From assembly GCA_012295275.1 (NCBI GenBank), contig CM022678.1, positions 4,122,218 through 4,159,717 of the forward strand: a DNA stretch of 37,500 bases. Direction: 5' to 3'. Origin of the DNA: Chrysomallon squamiferum. Taxonomy: Eukaryota; Mollusca; Gastropoda; Neomphalida; Peltospiridae. The notes below the pieces were generated by a model, which had not been told where the DNA came from, made no database searches, and worked only from the letters and a program-made list of their open reading frames with translations. The translations under genes and the position numbers were made by a program. Shown one piece after another: positions 37,291-37,500 of this stretch; the first letter of the stretch is position 1, and each line of letters begins with the position of its first letter.

Positions 37291-37500
37291 TCCGTAATTT
37301 GACATTTATCAGTCTTCAAATGTCTCCATGTTTTATCTTATTTATCCACTCACATAGAGAAGAAAAAACAGTGAGGAATCAACAGAATTGGTTCCTGAAG
37401 GGAAATATCTGCCAGAGAACAGTGAAAAATAACAGAAATATGTCAAATTAAAAAGCCAAGGATTTCATTCAAGAAAATGTAGCCAAAGAAGACGATTGTG
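37291..37500 (+). other. 3'UTR of gene B (to window end)
   Basis: Aligns with gene A 5370-5555 with only about a dozen differences. ATTAAA is at 37447-37452; the AATAAA present in gene A (5556) reads AAAATG here. The transcript end is not determinable. Confidence 0.7.

Overview
The window is animal (metazoan) nuclear DNA. It is very AT-rich, has long introns with GT/AG borders, and is crowded with microsatellites ((TC)n, (TTA)n, (TAA)n, (ATGT)n, (TA)n). No bacterial gene structure is present. The repeat style and a degraded non-LTR retrotransposon endonuclease fragment suggest an invertebrate, perhaps a mollusc or another lophotrochozoan, but the species cannot be named from the sequence.

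The main content is a cluster of scavenger receptor cysteine-rich (SRCR) genes. Gene A (+, 293-5369, 5' end outside the window) has a damaged half-domain exon, three SRCR domains and a C-terminal membrane exon. Gene B (+, 25382-37290) is present from its signal-peptide exon to its stop and has eight SRCR domains and the same membrane exon. Each domain is a symmetric phase 1-1 exon pair with an internal phase-2 intron, and carries the six cysteines of group A SRCR. Genes A and B are paralogs: their last exon pair, membrane exon, flanking introns and 3'UTR all align.

Between them lie two small genes and much repeated DNA. A three-exon gene (+, 8981-10514) encodes a 90-residue membrane protein with a glycine-zipper helix and a short tail. 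A two-exon gene (-, 16287-15414) encodes a 143-residue membrane-anchored RING protein. Next to the RING gene are minus-strand relics of a RING exon (14400-14480) and of an SRCR membrane exon with its 3'UTR (14640-14850), so an SRCR 3' end once lay here in the opposite orientation. From 17978 to 25870 there are three tandem copies of the gene B upstream region. Each ends in a signal-peptide exon (19394, 22114, 25382), but only the third is followed directly by SRCR exons. Partial copies of the same upstream module lie at 11600-11935 and inside a palindromic element at 17310-17860.

Taken together, the window looks like a fast-evolving surface-receptor locus. It has tandem domain duplication, mosaic domain sequences, several alternative or orphan first exons, truncated fossil half-exons, single-base frameshifts mostly in one G run, and complementary (TAA)n/(TTA)n tracts in the introns. 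The SRCR proteins end almost at the membrane with no cytoplasmic tail, so any signalling would need a partner or an alternative 3' exon. The two small membrane proteins are candidate partners only by position and design; no link is proven.
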